Shown: one piece after another, positions 48,291-56,941 of the stretch
Layout of the letters: each line of letters starts with the position of its first letter
Position numbering within the stretch: the stretch's first letter is position 1
Assembly (NCBI GenBank): GCA_043101845.1
Contig: JBICHN010000011.1
Location: 992,001-1,056,000 of the forward strand
Source: JBICHN01 sp043101845
GTDB lineage: Bacteria; Planctomycetota; Phycisphaerae; Phycisphaerales; UBA5793
Direction of reading: 5' to 3'
Length of the DNA stretch: 64,000 nucleotides
Made by a program: the position numbers and the translations under genes
Notes under the pieces: generated by a model
Seen by the model: only the letters and a program-made list of their open reading frames with translations
Databases searched by the model: none
Told to the model about the DNA's origin: nothing

Positions 48291-50879
48291 ATGGGTATTC
48301 GACATCTCCTTTGCGGGGTCGTTTCAGCGACTCTTGCCGCCGCGGGAGCCGCCGCCACGCAGGAGCCGCTCTTTCAGGCGCCATGGCGCGCGTTCGACAC
48401 CGGAGACTTTCCCACCTTCGCCGTCAACTCGATGACGAGTGGTGATGTGGATGGTGATCAGGATGTCGATGTCTTGTGCGCGCACGAGTATTTTGGAGGA
48501 CCAGGATTCGCGCTGTTGCGGAGTCGCGGTGACGGGACCTTTGAAGCGCCGGAGATCTACGAACTGCCCTTCAACAGCAGTGTCTTCGATATGGCGCTCG
48601 TCGACTACGACTTCGACGGTGATCTCGACGCGCTCGCCACCATCCCGGACAGTTGGGGACTTACGAATCTCTTCGCCGTATGGCCGAACAATGGCTCCGG
48701 AGTCTTCGGCGGCCGACGCGACTTCCTGGCCGGGCCCGGTCCCAGGGGAATGGTCGTGGCCGATCTCGACGGAGACGGGTTCCCCGATGTCGCGACGGCT
48801 GACGGTGGGTATCTCAGCCAGGGTTATACGGTCTCCGTCATGTTGCACAATGGTCGAACCGGAGGCTCCGCGGCCTTTGGTCCGCCGCGGTCGTTTGTCG
48901 TCGACGAGTTCATCGAACGACTCGCCGCCGCTGATGTCGACGGCGACGGCGATCTCGATCTTGGTGTAGGGCGCTTGTCCGGGAGTGGACACGCGATACT
49001 TCTCAATGATGGGAGCGGGGCGTTCGGATCGCCGACCTACTACGCCCAGGCGCCCGGTGGATCGAACATCAGCCCCGCGATCGCCTTCGCCGATGTAAAT
49101 AACGACGGGTTTCCCGATCTCATTTCTGGTGGCGCGTCGAACGGCATTCCGAATTACGGCCTCATCGCCGTCCGATTGAACGATCGGAGTGGTCGCTTCG
49201 GTCCCGCGCAGACCTATCGACTGCCAGACTGGTCATGGATACCGAAGCGAATCTCGACGGGCGACATCAACGGTGACGGGTCAGTGGACATCGTGCCGGT
49301 CACGCCATCGGGTCGCACGATGGACGGTTACTACACCCTCATCAACAACGGGTCCGGCGTCTTCGGGACGGCGACCTTCTACGAAGCGGCGAAGCAGACC
49401 TTCGACGCGCTTGTCATCGATGCGGACGGCGACGGTGATCGTGACATTCTGACCGGAGCGAACGATTCATCTGTGCTCACCGTGCATCCGAACCCGGGTG
49501 ACGGCCGCTTTCTTATCCTGCCTCGGTTTCTCGTGGGCAGAATCTCGCGCGCGATGGATCATGGAGACATCGACCTCGACGGCGATATCGATCTCGTCAC
49601 CGCCGACACGGCGATACGAATCCTGCGCAACGCCGGCGACGGGACCTTTGCTCCCGCGACCGAGTATCGGGCGCCCATCATCCCGAACTCGGTCAAACTC
49701 CGCGATCTGAACAACGACGGATATCTCGATCTGGTCATGGGATCGAACAGCGCTGCGACGGCGCTGAACAACGGCGATGGAACGTTCGCGTCGAGCGTGT
49801 TCATTCCATTCGGCGGGAGCCAGGTCGGAGTCGTCGACGCGTTCGACCTCGACAACGACGGATTCAAGGACATCGTGCTGACCGACCCCGGCCCGGCGCA
49901 CCTCATCCATCTCGCCCGGAATACCGCACAGGGTCAGGCCTACATGATCATGCCGCCGCTCAACCCGGGAAGCATCCCGTGGGGACTCGGTGGCGCCGAT
50001 CTCAACCACGACGGAAACATCGATCTCGTTTCGAGCATTGCACTCGGGCTGTCTGTGTTTCCCGGGAACGGTGACTTCACCTTCCGAGGAGTGCTCGCCG
50101 AGGGCGTGCAGGCGTTCCACTTCGTTCTGACTGACCTCAACAACGATGGCGACGAAGATATTGCAGCGCTGCTCTCCCAGGGTTCGTTCGGCACGACAGA
50201 GATTGCGACGATGCTCGGCTACGGAGACGGCGACTTCGCGTTTCCGGTGATCGTGCCCGGACCCACTGGTCGCGAGAGCGCGTTTCGAATCGCCACCGAG
50301 GTCGACGCTGCGGATGTCACCGGTGATGGAGTCATTGATGTCATCGTGACAGCGAACGCCCCCAACGATGTCTCGGTGTACGCCGGTCTCGGGGATGGCG
50401 GTCTGGCCGAGGCCGATCGATATGGCGCGGGCTACTCCGCCAGTTACTCTTCGATCGCTGACTTTACGGGCGATGGAGTAAGCGATCTCGCGACGCTGAT
50501 GAGTCTGCCTCCGGGTGGATTTCAGGACTCGATCGTCATTCTCGAGGGCCTGGGTTCATCAGGCGGAGGCCTGACGCTGAACATCCAGGGCGTTTGTCCC
50601 GGACAAATGACCCTTCGGGCGACCGGCGCCAGACCAGATGCGACGGTCGCGTTCCTCTATGCGTTCGGACGCGGCTCAGTCTCGATTCCTCCCGGCAATC
50701 CCTGCGCTGGAACGAAGCTCGGCCTCGATGCGACCGCCACCCTGTTGCGGACCGCTCGCGCCGACGCTTCGGGAGTTGCGGCGGTCAGTGGAGAGGCGCC
50801 GGCGAATGCATGCGATCGTGTTTTCCTGCAAGCTCTCGATGTGTCGACCTGCGAGGTATCGAATGTCGAAATCCTTTGA
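48291..50879 (+). CDS. Large secreted FG-GAP/VCBS protein with subfamily-A end domain
   Basis: 862 residues from ATG 48291. Signal peptide LLCGVVSATLAAAGAAATQ. Two propellers of VCBS repeats span about 30-750, with calcium loops GDVDGDQDVDVLC, VDYDFDGDLDALAT, ADLDGDGFPDVAT, ADVDGDGDLDLGVG, ADVNNDGFPDLIS, GDINGDGSVDIVPV, IDADGDGDRDILTG, GDIDLDGDIDLVT, RDLNNDGYLDLVMG, FDLDNDGFKDIVLT, ADLNHDGNIDLVS and ADVTGDGVIDVIV. The start strongly resembles the protein at 45632 (EPxFxAPWRAFDT), so the two are probably paralogues that now carry different end domains. The last 102 residues (from about 761) are subfamily A: GVCPGQMTLRATGA, PCAGTKLGLD, NACDRVFLQALDVSTCEVS. Last gene of the five-gene operon, 31 nt after the previous one. 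Confidence 0.9.
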   Translation: MGIRHLLCGVVSATLAAAGAAATQEPLFQAPWRAFDTGDFPTFAVNSMTSGDVDGDQDVDVLCAHEYFGGPGFALLRSRGDGTFEAPEIYELPFNSSVFDMALVDYDFDGDLDALATIPDSWGLTNLFAVWPNNGSGVFGGRRDFLAGPGPRGMVVADLDGDGFPDVATADGGYLSQGYTVSVMLHNGRTGGSAAFGPPRSFVVDEFIERLAAADVDGDGDLDLGVGRLSGSGHAILLNDGSGAFGSPTYYAQAPGGSNISPAIAFADVNNDGFPDLISGGASNGIPNYGLIAVRLNDRSGRFGPAQTYRLPDWSWIPKRISTGDINGDGSVDIVPVTPSGRTMDGYYTLINNGSGVFGTATFYEAAKQTFDALVIDADGDGDRDILTGANDSSVLTVHPNPGDGRFLILPRFLVGRISRAMDHGDIDLDGDIDLVTADTAIRILRNAGDGTFAPATEYRAPIIPNSVKLRDLNNDGYLDLVMGSNSAATALNNGDGTFASSVFIPFGGSQVGVVDAFDLDNDGFKDIVLTDPGPAHLIHLARNTAQGQAYMIMPPLNPGSIPWGLGGADLNHDGNIDLVSSIALGLSVFPGNGDFTFRGVLAEGVQAFHFVLTDLNNDGDEDIAALLSQGSFGTTEIATMLGYGDGDFAFPVIVPGPTGRESAFRIATEVDAADVTGDGVIDVIVTANAPNDVSVYAGLGDGGLAEADRYGAGYSASYSSIADFTGDGVSDLATLMSLPPGGFQDSIVILEGLGSSGGGLTLNIQGVCPGQMTLRATGARPDATVAFLYAFGRGSVSIPPGNPCAGTKLGLDATATLLRTARADASGVAAVSGEAPANACDRVFLQALDVSTCEVSNVEIL

Positions 50880-51033
50880 TTCATGTGAGCGCTCCAACCG
50901 AAACGGATCGCTTTTTGGTAGCGTCTGCGAGAGGGGGGACTTAGTTTCCTGAATTGGATCAGTATTCGATCAGCGTCGAGACAACAGTGTCGCGTAACGG
51001 CAGTGCACCGTCAGAATGTTGGGATTAGAGGGC

Positions 51034-52593
51034 ATGACTCGAACACACGAATTGATCGTCTGTGCCGTAGCGGTCGGCGCCATCGGTACACAGACCCGCT
51101 CGCAAGAGGTCATCCACACCGTCGTCACCGACGAAGACACGCCGATTCGCGCGTGGGGAGATCGGCCGGCGCTTCACGATGGCATGGTCGCGTTTCTCGG
51201 CCGTGATCAGAACTCGAGCGTTGACGGGATCTACATGACACCCGCCGACGGACTCGGTCCTTTCATCGTGGTCGTCGACAGACAGGATCGAGTGCCGAAC
51301 CGGCCGGGGTCGTTTTTTGACTATCTCGACAACCCGTCGATCTACGACGACACGGTCGCCTTCTGCGGCGGCGACGACCACGATAAGAACGACGGGATCT
51401 ATCTCGGCGATGGTGGTCCAATCATCGTTCTGGAGGACGCATGGGGCGGCGATCCGCTGCCGTTCGGCCCGTCGTTCAGCGCCGCGGGGGTCGCATTCAA
51501 AGTTGAGCCAAGCCTGCTCGAGCCGCCCATGTTTCAACCGATCTCGGGCGCCGCAGTGATCGCTATGGCGTCCAGCGGCCGGAATGCGCCCGGGGGTGGG
51601 CAATTCAGTTCGTTCGACATCGTCGAAACGCCCGCACTCGGGGGCGTCGTCGCCGGATTCACCGCCTGGGTCGCTCAACCTGTCGGTGACGGAGGGGTGT
51701 ATACCTATGACACGCGCACGGGCGATCAGGGCCTGATCGCGAACGGCGGAACGACCATGCCCGGCCGGTCGGAGACCTTCGAGTTTATTACGCGGGTCGA
51801 TACCGATGACGCACATGTCGCGTTCGTCGGCAACACGGGCTTTCTCGGCTTCGGTGGACACGAAGGCGTCTACTTCGCCCCGGTCGGATCGAACGGCTCC
51901 GGGCCGTTCACCGTCGTGGCCGAAATCGGCGATCTGGCGCCGGGTACGAACGAGATGTTCGCCGGATTCGGGAATGTCGGAATCGACGGAGACCTCGTAG
52001 TCTTCGAGGGCGTCACGACCGATGTCTTCGGACCGGACACGATCGGCCTCTACGGCTGGCGCGACGGGCAACTCTTCAAGATCATCGACAATCACGATCA
52101 GCACGAAGGCGCGCCGCTCATCGATATGCAGTTCAACTTCCGCGGGTTGAGTCAGGATCAGGTGGCGTACCGCGTCCGATATGAAGATCCGAACGCGCCC
52201 TGGGGGCAGGGTCTGGCGCTCTATGTGTCGACGATTTCAACCGGAAATGATCTGACGCTTTCGACTCCGGCGCTGCTGCCTCGCGGCGACATGGTGACTC
52301 TTACCGTGTCCGGCGCCGAAGCGGGAGAGTCGATCTATGTCCTCTACAGCTTCGCCGGCGTCGGGTCAGGTTCGTGTCCGCCTCAACTCGGCGGGCTCTG
52401 TCTCGATCTGCTTGATCCGGTCTCGATCCTCGCGAACGCGATCACCGATACGAACGGTGAAGCGTCCATCTCCGATGTGGTTCCAGCGAACGCGCCGTTG
52501 CGCGAGGTCCACACCCAGGCGGTCGCGCGGCGCGGCGCGGGAGGGGGCGATTCGGTCAAGTCGAACGCCGAGACATCCACAATCGTCCGTTGA
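51034..52593 (+). CDS. Secreted propeller-like protein with subfamily-B end domain
   Basis: 519 residues from ATG 51034; an ATG at 51016 would add six residues and neither has an ideal ribosome site. Signal-like N-terminus (LIVCAVAVGAIGTQTRSQ). About six blades of one repeated form follow: DGMVAFLGRDQNSSVDGIYM, DDTVAFCGGDDHDKNDGIYL, GGVVAGFTAWVAQPVGDGGVY, AHVAFVGNTGFLGFGGHEGVY, GDLVVFEGVTTDVFGPDTIGLY and QDQVAYRVRYEDPNAPWGQG. I do not know a name for this propeller family. The last 114 residues (from about 406) are the subfamily-B domain: GSCPPQLGGLCLDLLDP, RRGAGGGDSVKSN. It is 154 nt behind the operon and could have its own promoter, which I did not find. Its stop lies eight bases from the convergent gabD gene. 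Confidence 0.85.
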   Translation: MTRTHELIVCAVAVGAIGTQTRSQEVIHTVVTDEDTPIRAWGDRPALHDGMVAFLGRDQNSSVDGIYMTPADGLGPFIVVVDRQDRVPNRPGSFFDYLDNPSIYDDTVAFCGGDDHDKNDGIYLGDGGPIIVLEDAWGGDPLPFGPSFSAAGVAFKVEPSLLEPPMFQPISGAAVIAMASSGRNAPGGGQFSSFDIVETPALGGVVAGFTAWVAQPVGDGGVYTYDTRTGDQGLIANGGTTMPGRSETFEFITRVDTDDAHVAFVGNTGFLGFGGHEGVYFAPVGSNGSGPFTVVAEIGDLAPGTNEMFAGFGNVGIDGDLVVFEGVTTDVFGPDTIGLYGWRDGQLFKIIDNHDQHEGAPLIDMQFNFRGLSQDQVAYRVRYEDPNAPWGQGLALYVSTISTGNDLTLSTPALLPRGDMVTLTVSGAEAGESIYVLYSFAGVGSGSCPPQLGGLCLDLLDPVSILANAITDTNGEASISDVVPANAPLREVHTQAVARRGAGGGDSVKSNAETSTIVR

Positions 52594-52601
52594 CTACACG
52601 G

Positions 52602-54041
52602 TCAACCGAGTCCGATCGACACATACTTGATCTCGGTGTATTCGTCCATGGCGAAGTGACCGCCTTCGCGCCCGAGACCGGATTGCTTCACACCGCCAAA
52701 CGGAGCCTGTGCGGTTGACGGCATGCCGTCGTTCGCGCCGACGATGCCGTATTGAAGCCCTTCGGCGACGCGCCACAGTCGGGCGTGGTCACGGGTGAAG
52801 AAGTACGCCGCGAGTCCGTACGGCGTGTCATTCGCCCGATCAATCGCCTCGTGTTCAGTCTCAAATCGAGCGACCGGGGCGACCGGACCGAAGGTCTCTT
52901 CACGGCAGAGCAGCATGTCGGGGGTCATGCCCTCGATGAGCGTCGGCTCGAAGAACCGGTCCGCAAGTCCCGATCCCATCTTCTTGAGTGAGCCGCCGAC
53001 CCGGACGGTTCCGCCATGCTCTTTCGCGTCAGCGATGTGCTTCTGCACCTTCTCTACCGCGTCGTCATTGATGAGAGGTCCGATGTCGACGCCGTCGTCG
53101 GTACCCACTCCGACTTTGAGGTCCTTGATCGCGCGCTCGAGCCTCTCGACAAATTCCTCGTACACGCCGCTCTGGACATAGATCCGATTCGCGCACACAC
53201 AGGTCTGACCAGCGTTGCGAAACTTGCTCGCGACACATCCTTCGACGGCCGTGTCGAGGTCGGCGTCGTCGAAGACGATGAGCGGCGCATGGCCACCGAG
53301 CTCGAGCGATACCCTTACGATCCGCTCGGCGCACTTCTTCATGAGGGTCCGTCCGACCTCGGTCGATCCCGTGAAGGACAGCTTTCGAGTCGCGTCGTGT
53401 TGGATCATGGCGTCGACGATGGTCTCCGCGTCTCCGGTGACGATACCGAACACGCCGGCGGGAACACCCGCTTCAATTGCAAGCTCACCGAGCGCGATCG
53501 CCGAGAGCGGCGTCTGTTCGGCCGGTTTTGACACCATCACGCACCCGGCCGCGAGGGCCGGTCCGAGTTTGCGTGTGATCATCGCGGCGGGAAAATTCCA
53601 CGGTGTGATTGAGACGCACACACCGACGGGTTGACGGAGTACGAGGATGCGCTTGTCCTTCGACGATGCGGGAATGGTTTCGCCGTAGACCCGCTTCGCC
53701 TCCTCGCCGGCCCAGCGAATGAAGTCGGCGGCATACGCGATCTCACCCGATGATTCCTTGAGCGGCTTGCCCTGCTCATTGGTCATGATCCGGGCGAGGC
53801 GATCCTGATCGCGCATCATGAGATCGGCGAACTTGACGAGTATCTTCGACCGCTCTTCGGCCGGTCGGCGGCTCCAGTCGGGGAGCGCTTCGGCGGCGGC
53901 GTCGAGCGCGCGAATCGTTTCTTCGGCGCCGCACTTCGGAACTTCGGCGATGATCTCGTCGTTCGCCGGATTGCGAATCTCGGTCGATTCACCGCTTGAG
54001 GACTCGACCCATTCGCCACCGACAAGGTTGCGCGTCTCCAC
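52602..54041 (-). CDS. gabD: NAD(P)-dependent succinate-semialdehyde dehydrogenase
   Basis: 479 residues from a GTG start, normal for GabD. It oxidises succinate semialdehyde to succinate. Conserved parts: NLVGGEWVESSSG, SITPWNFPAAMITRK, NAD-binding SFTGSTEVGRTLMKKCA, catalytic Glu in VSLELGGHAPLIVFDDAD, catalytic Cys in FRNAGQTCVCANRI, and ETFGPVAPVARF. It follows the sucA-sucB-lpdA genes on the same strand after 65 nt, so it may be the last gene of that operon. This would place the SSADH step next to 2-oxoglutarate metabolism. Related aldehyde dehydrogenases such as glutarate-semialdehyde dehydrogenase look similar, so substrate choice is likely rather than proven. Confidence 0.9.
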   Translation of the reverse strand: METRNLVGGEWVESSSGESTEIRNPANDEIIAEVPKCGAEETIRALDAAAEALPDWSRRPAEERSKILVKFADLMMRDQDRLARIMTNEQGKPLKESSGEIAYAADFIRWAGEEAKRVYGETIPASSKDKRILVLRQPVGVCVSITPWNFPAAMITRKLGPALAAGCVMVSKPAEQTPLSAIALGELAIEAGVPAGVFGIVTGDAETIVDAMIQHDATRKLSFTGSTEVGRTLMKKCAERIVRVSLELGGHAPLIVFDDADLDTAVEGCVASKFRNAGQTCVCANRIYVQSGVYEEFVERLERAIKDLKVGVGTDDGVDIGPLINDDAVEKVQKHIADAKEHGGTVRVGGSLKKMGSGLADRFFEPTLIEGMTPDMLLCREETFGPVAPVARFETEHEAIDRANDTPYGLAAYFFTRDHARLWRVAEGLQYGIVGANDGMPSTAQAPFGGVKQSGLGREGGHFAMDEYTEIKYVSIGLG

Positions 54042-54106
54042 ACCCAGTCTCCGATCTCGAATCGTGTTCGACCTCAGAGTGTAGAGCGAGCGACCGGACG
54101 CGAGGC

Positions 54107-55492
54107 TCAGATATGAATGGCGCGACCATCCACCGCGAGCGCCGCTTCCTTCACGACCTCGGCGAGGGTGGGATGGGCATGGCAGAGCCGGGCGATGTCC
54201 TCGCTCGAGGCGCCGTACTCAATCGCCGCGGCGGCTTCGGCGATGAGGTCACCGGCCCGGGGTCCGATGATGTGCACGCCGAGTACGCGGTCGGTCTTCG
54301 CATCCGCCAGGATCTTCACGCGGCCGTCGGTCTGCGCGAGCGCGCGGGCCCGGCCATTCGCAAGGAATGGGAACGAACCCTTCCGGTAGTCGACTCCGTC
54401 ATCCTTCAACTGGTCCTCCGTCTTGCCGACGGAGGCGATCTCCGGATGGGTATACACGATGCCCGGGATCGAATCGTAATTCACATGGCCGTGACCAGTG
54501 GCGATCATCTCGACGCAGGCGATGCCTTCTTCTTCCGCCTTGTGGGCGAGCATTGGTCCGGCGATCACATCTCCGATTGCGTAGACACCCCGCGCCGAGG
54601 TTTCAAATCGTTCGTTGACCACCACGCGACCACGGTCGTCGAGTTCGACATTGACCGAATCAAGACCGAGTGATTCGGTGTACGCCTTGCGCCCGACGGC
54701 TACGAGGAGGCGGTCACATTTGATCGGGTCATCGTCCTCGCGTTCGACGACGACCGATTTGCCCTTTACCCTGGCGCCGGTGACTTTCGAACCGAGATGG
54801 AACTCGAGCCCCTGTTTCTCGAAGAGCTTCTTCGCCTCGCCAGCGATCTCCGAATCCATGCCCGGTAGAATGCGGTCCAGATACTCAAGGACGATGACCT
54901 TGGCGCCGAGACGGTTCCAGACGGACCCTAGTTCGAGGCCGATGTACCCGGCGCCGACGACCACGAGCGTCTTTGGAACTTCCGGATACGCGAGCGCCTC
55001 AGTGCTCGACCCGATCCGGTCACCGTCGAACTCGATACCCGGGAGAGACGCCGGGACGCTGCCGGTCGCGATGAGAATACGTTCGGCCTCGACCGACTTC
55101 GACTCTCCTTCGTCATCGACTACGACGCGACCGTCGCCGTCCAGTCGGCCGTGCCCCTTGTAGTGTGTGACCTTGTTCTTCTTGAAGAGGCCGGCGACAC
55201 CTTTCGTCAGCGATTCAACGACCTGATCCTTCCGCTTCAGTAAGGCGCCGAGGTCGAGCGTCATTGAATCGATCTTTACGCCATGGACGCCGAGATGATT
55301 CTGCGCTTCGTCGTACCGCTCCGATGATTCGAGCAGCGCCTTACTCGGGATGCAGCCAACACGGAGACAAGTCCCGCCGAGCGCGTCGTTCTTGTCGACG
55401 CAGGCGACATCGAATCCGAGTTGCGCGGCCCGGATGGCGGCGACATAACCGCCCGGTCCGGCGCCAATGACGACCAGGTCGTGCTTGGGCAT
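54107..55492 (-). CDS. lpdA: Dihydrolipoyl dehydrogenase (E3) of the OGDH complex
   Basis: 461 residues, full length. FAD motif DLVVIGAGPGGYVAAIRAAQ, redox-active disulfide LGGTCLRVGCIPSKALLESS, NAD-binding VVGAGYIGLELGSVWNRLG, YAIGDVIAGPMLAHKAEEEG, and the active-site pair HAHPTLAEVVKEAAL near the end are all present. It reoxidises dihydrolipoamide on the E2 subunit with NAD. It lies 31 nt downstream of sucB and forms an operon with sucA and sucB. A second E3 gene ends at base 586 of this window. Confidence 0.97.
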   Translation of the reverse strand: MPKHDLVVIGAGPGGYVAAIRAAQLGFDVACVDKNDALGGTCLRVGCIPSKALLESSERYDEAQNHLGVHGVKIDSMTLDLGALLKRKDQVVESLTKGVAGLFKKNKVTHYKGHGRLDGDGRVVVDDEGESKSVEAERILIATGSVPASLPGIEFDGDRIGSSTEALAYPEVPKTLVVVGAGYIGLELGSVWNRLGAKVIVLEYLDRILPGMDSEIAGEAKKLFEKQGLEFHLGSKVTGARVKGKSVVVEREDDDPIKCDRLLVAVGRKAYTESLGLDSVNVELDDRGRVVVNERFETSARGVYAIGDVIAGPMLAHKAEEEGIACVEMIATGHGHVNYDSIPGIVYTHPEIASVGKTEDQLKDDGVDYRKGSFPFLANGRARALAQTDGRVKILADAKTDRVLGVHIIGPRAGDLIAEAAAAIEYGASSEDIARLCHAHPTLAEVVKEAALAVDGRAIHI

Positions 55493-55523
55493 GACGGAAA
55501 TCCGTCTCCTGTGATTCGGTGGT

Positions 55524-56918
55524 TCAGACTTCGAGCATGATCCGCGTCGGATCCTCGATCGTCTCCTTCACGCGGCGCAGGAAGGTCACCGCTTCGCGGC
55601 CGTCCACGATGCGATGGTCGTAGGTCAACGCGACATACATCATCGGACGAATCTTGACCTCGCCGTCGATTGCGACGGGGCGATCCTGGATCGCATGAAG
55701 ACCGAGAATTCCGCTCTGCGGCGGGTTGATAATGGGTGTCGAGAGCAGTGAACCGAAGACCCCGCCGTTCGTGATGCTGAAAGTGCCGCCTTCGAGTTCC
55801 TCAAGTTCGAGCTTCTTCGAACGCGCCCGCTGGGCGAAGTCGTTGATGGTCTGCTCGATCTCGGCAAAGCCGAGGCGCTCCGCATTCCGAATGATGGGTA
55901 CAACGAGTCCCTTGTCGGTGCTTACCGCGATCCCAATGTCGTAGTAGTGCCGATAGACGACCGAGTCGTCTTTGATCATGGCGTTGATCTGCGGCAACTC
56001 CTTGAGTCCCTCGACGACGGCTTTGACGAAGAATGACATGAACCCGAGGCGAATGTCGTACTTCTTCTCGAACTGCTCGCGGTATGTCTTGCGCAGCGCC
56101 ATCACCGCAGACATATCGATTTCATTGAAAGTTGTAAGCAGTGCAGCAGTCTGTTGCGCTTCCACGAGCCGCTGTGCGATGCGGCGGCGCATGGGGCTCA
56201 TCGGAACTGATTCCTCGTCACGATCGCCAGCGGAGGTCGTCTGAGGGGTGGCCGTTCGAGAAGACTTCGCATCGCCCTTCGCGTCGTCCGATGAATCTGA
56301 CTTCTTCTTGTTCCCGTCCTCGACATGACGCAGGACATCTTCCTTCAGGACGCGGCCACCCGGACCTGTTCCCTTGATGTCCTTCGCGTCAAGTCCATGT
56401 TCAGCGAGCGCGCGCTGGGCCGCGGGCATCACGCGGGGCGAGACTTCAATATCGGCGGAATCCGGCTTCTCCTCCGAGTCGGAATCGTCCGCGTCGGACT
56501 TGTGATCGGCGGACTTCTTCTTCGACTTCGGGTCGTCCGAATCCTTCTTCTTACTCTTCTTCGACGCCTTCTCTTCAGCCTCTTCTTGATCCGCGTCCTC
56601 ATCATCCGCGTCGGCGGATTTCGCCTTGCCGTCCTTCTTTGACTCTGAGGCGGCGCCGCTCTTCTTCGACGCGCCATTCGAAGACTCGTCGATGTAGGCG
56701 ATCACATCTCCTACCTTGGCGCTTTCACCCTCCTGGATGACGATGCGTTCGATCACACCGCCGGCGGGCGCCGGAGCCTCGACCGTGACTTTGTCCGTTT
56801 CGAGTTCGACGAGCGCTTCGTCCTTCTCAACCTGATCGCCCTCGCTCTTCAGCCATTTGGCGATCAGCGCTTCCGTGACCGACTCACCGACTTCCGGTAT
56901 CTTCACTTCGACTGTCAT
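55524..56918 (-). CDS. sucB: Dihydrolipoyllysine succinyltransferase (E2 of OGDH)
   Basis: 464 residues. An N-terminal lipoyl domain (1-80, lipoyl lysine in VELETDKVTVEAP) is joined to a small peripheral subunit-binding domain (VMPAAQRALAEHGLDAKDIK, about 165-200) by an unusually long charged linker of about 80 residues made mostly of Ser, Lys, Asp and Glu (SKKSKKKDSDDPKSKKKSAD). The catalytic domain (about 235-464) has VPMSPMRRRIAQRLVEAQQT, MSAVMALRKTYREQF, GTFSITNGGVFGSLLSTPII and the active-site YDHRIVDGREAVTFLRRVKE. The MSPMRRRIA start of the catalytic domain is typical for the succinyltransferase class. It forms the core of the 2-oxoglutarate dehydrogenase complex with sucA and lpdA products. 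Confidence 0.96.
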   Translation of the reverse strand: MTVEVKIPEVGESVTEALIAKWLKSEGDQVEKDEALVELETDKVTVEAPAPAGGVIERIVIQEGESAKVGDVIAYIDESSNGASKKSGAASESKKDGKAKSADADDEDADQEEAEEKASKKSKKKDSDDPKSKKKSADHKSDADDSDSEEKPDSADIEVSPRVMPAAQRALAEHGLDAKDIKGTGPGGRVLKEDVLRHVEDGNKKKSDSSDDAKGDAKSSRTATPQTTSAGDRDEESVPMSPMRRRIAQRLVEAQQTAALLTTFNEIDMSAVMALRKTYREQFEKKYDIRLGFMSFFVKAVVEGLKELPQINAMIKDDSVVYRHYYDIGIAVSTDKGLVVPIIRNAERLGFAEIEQTINDFAQRARSKKLELEELEGGTFSITNGGVFGSLLSTPIINPPQSGILGLHAIQDRPVAIDGEVKIRPMMYVALTYDHRIVDGREAVTFLRRVKETIEDPTRIMLEV

Positions 56919-56941
56919 GGCGCCCCGTAATCCCCTCGCGT

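Noticed and set aside
38322..52593. PEP-CTERM, LPXTG or T9SS-type sorting signals on the exoproteins
   Set aside because: No hydrophobic segment with a basic tail and no LPXTG is found at any of the eight C-termini, and the end domain does not look like the Bacteroidetes T9SS signal by eye.
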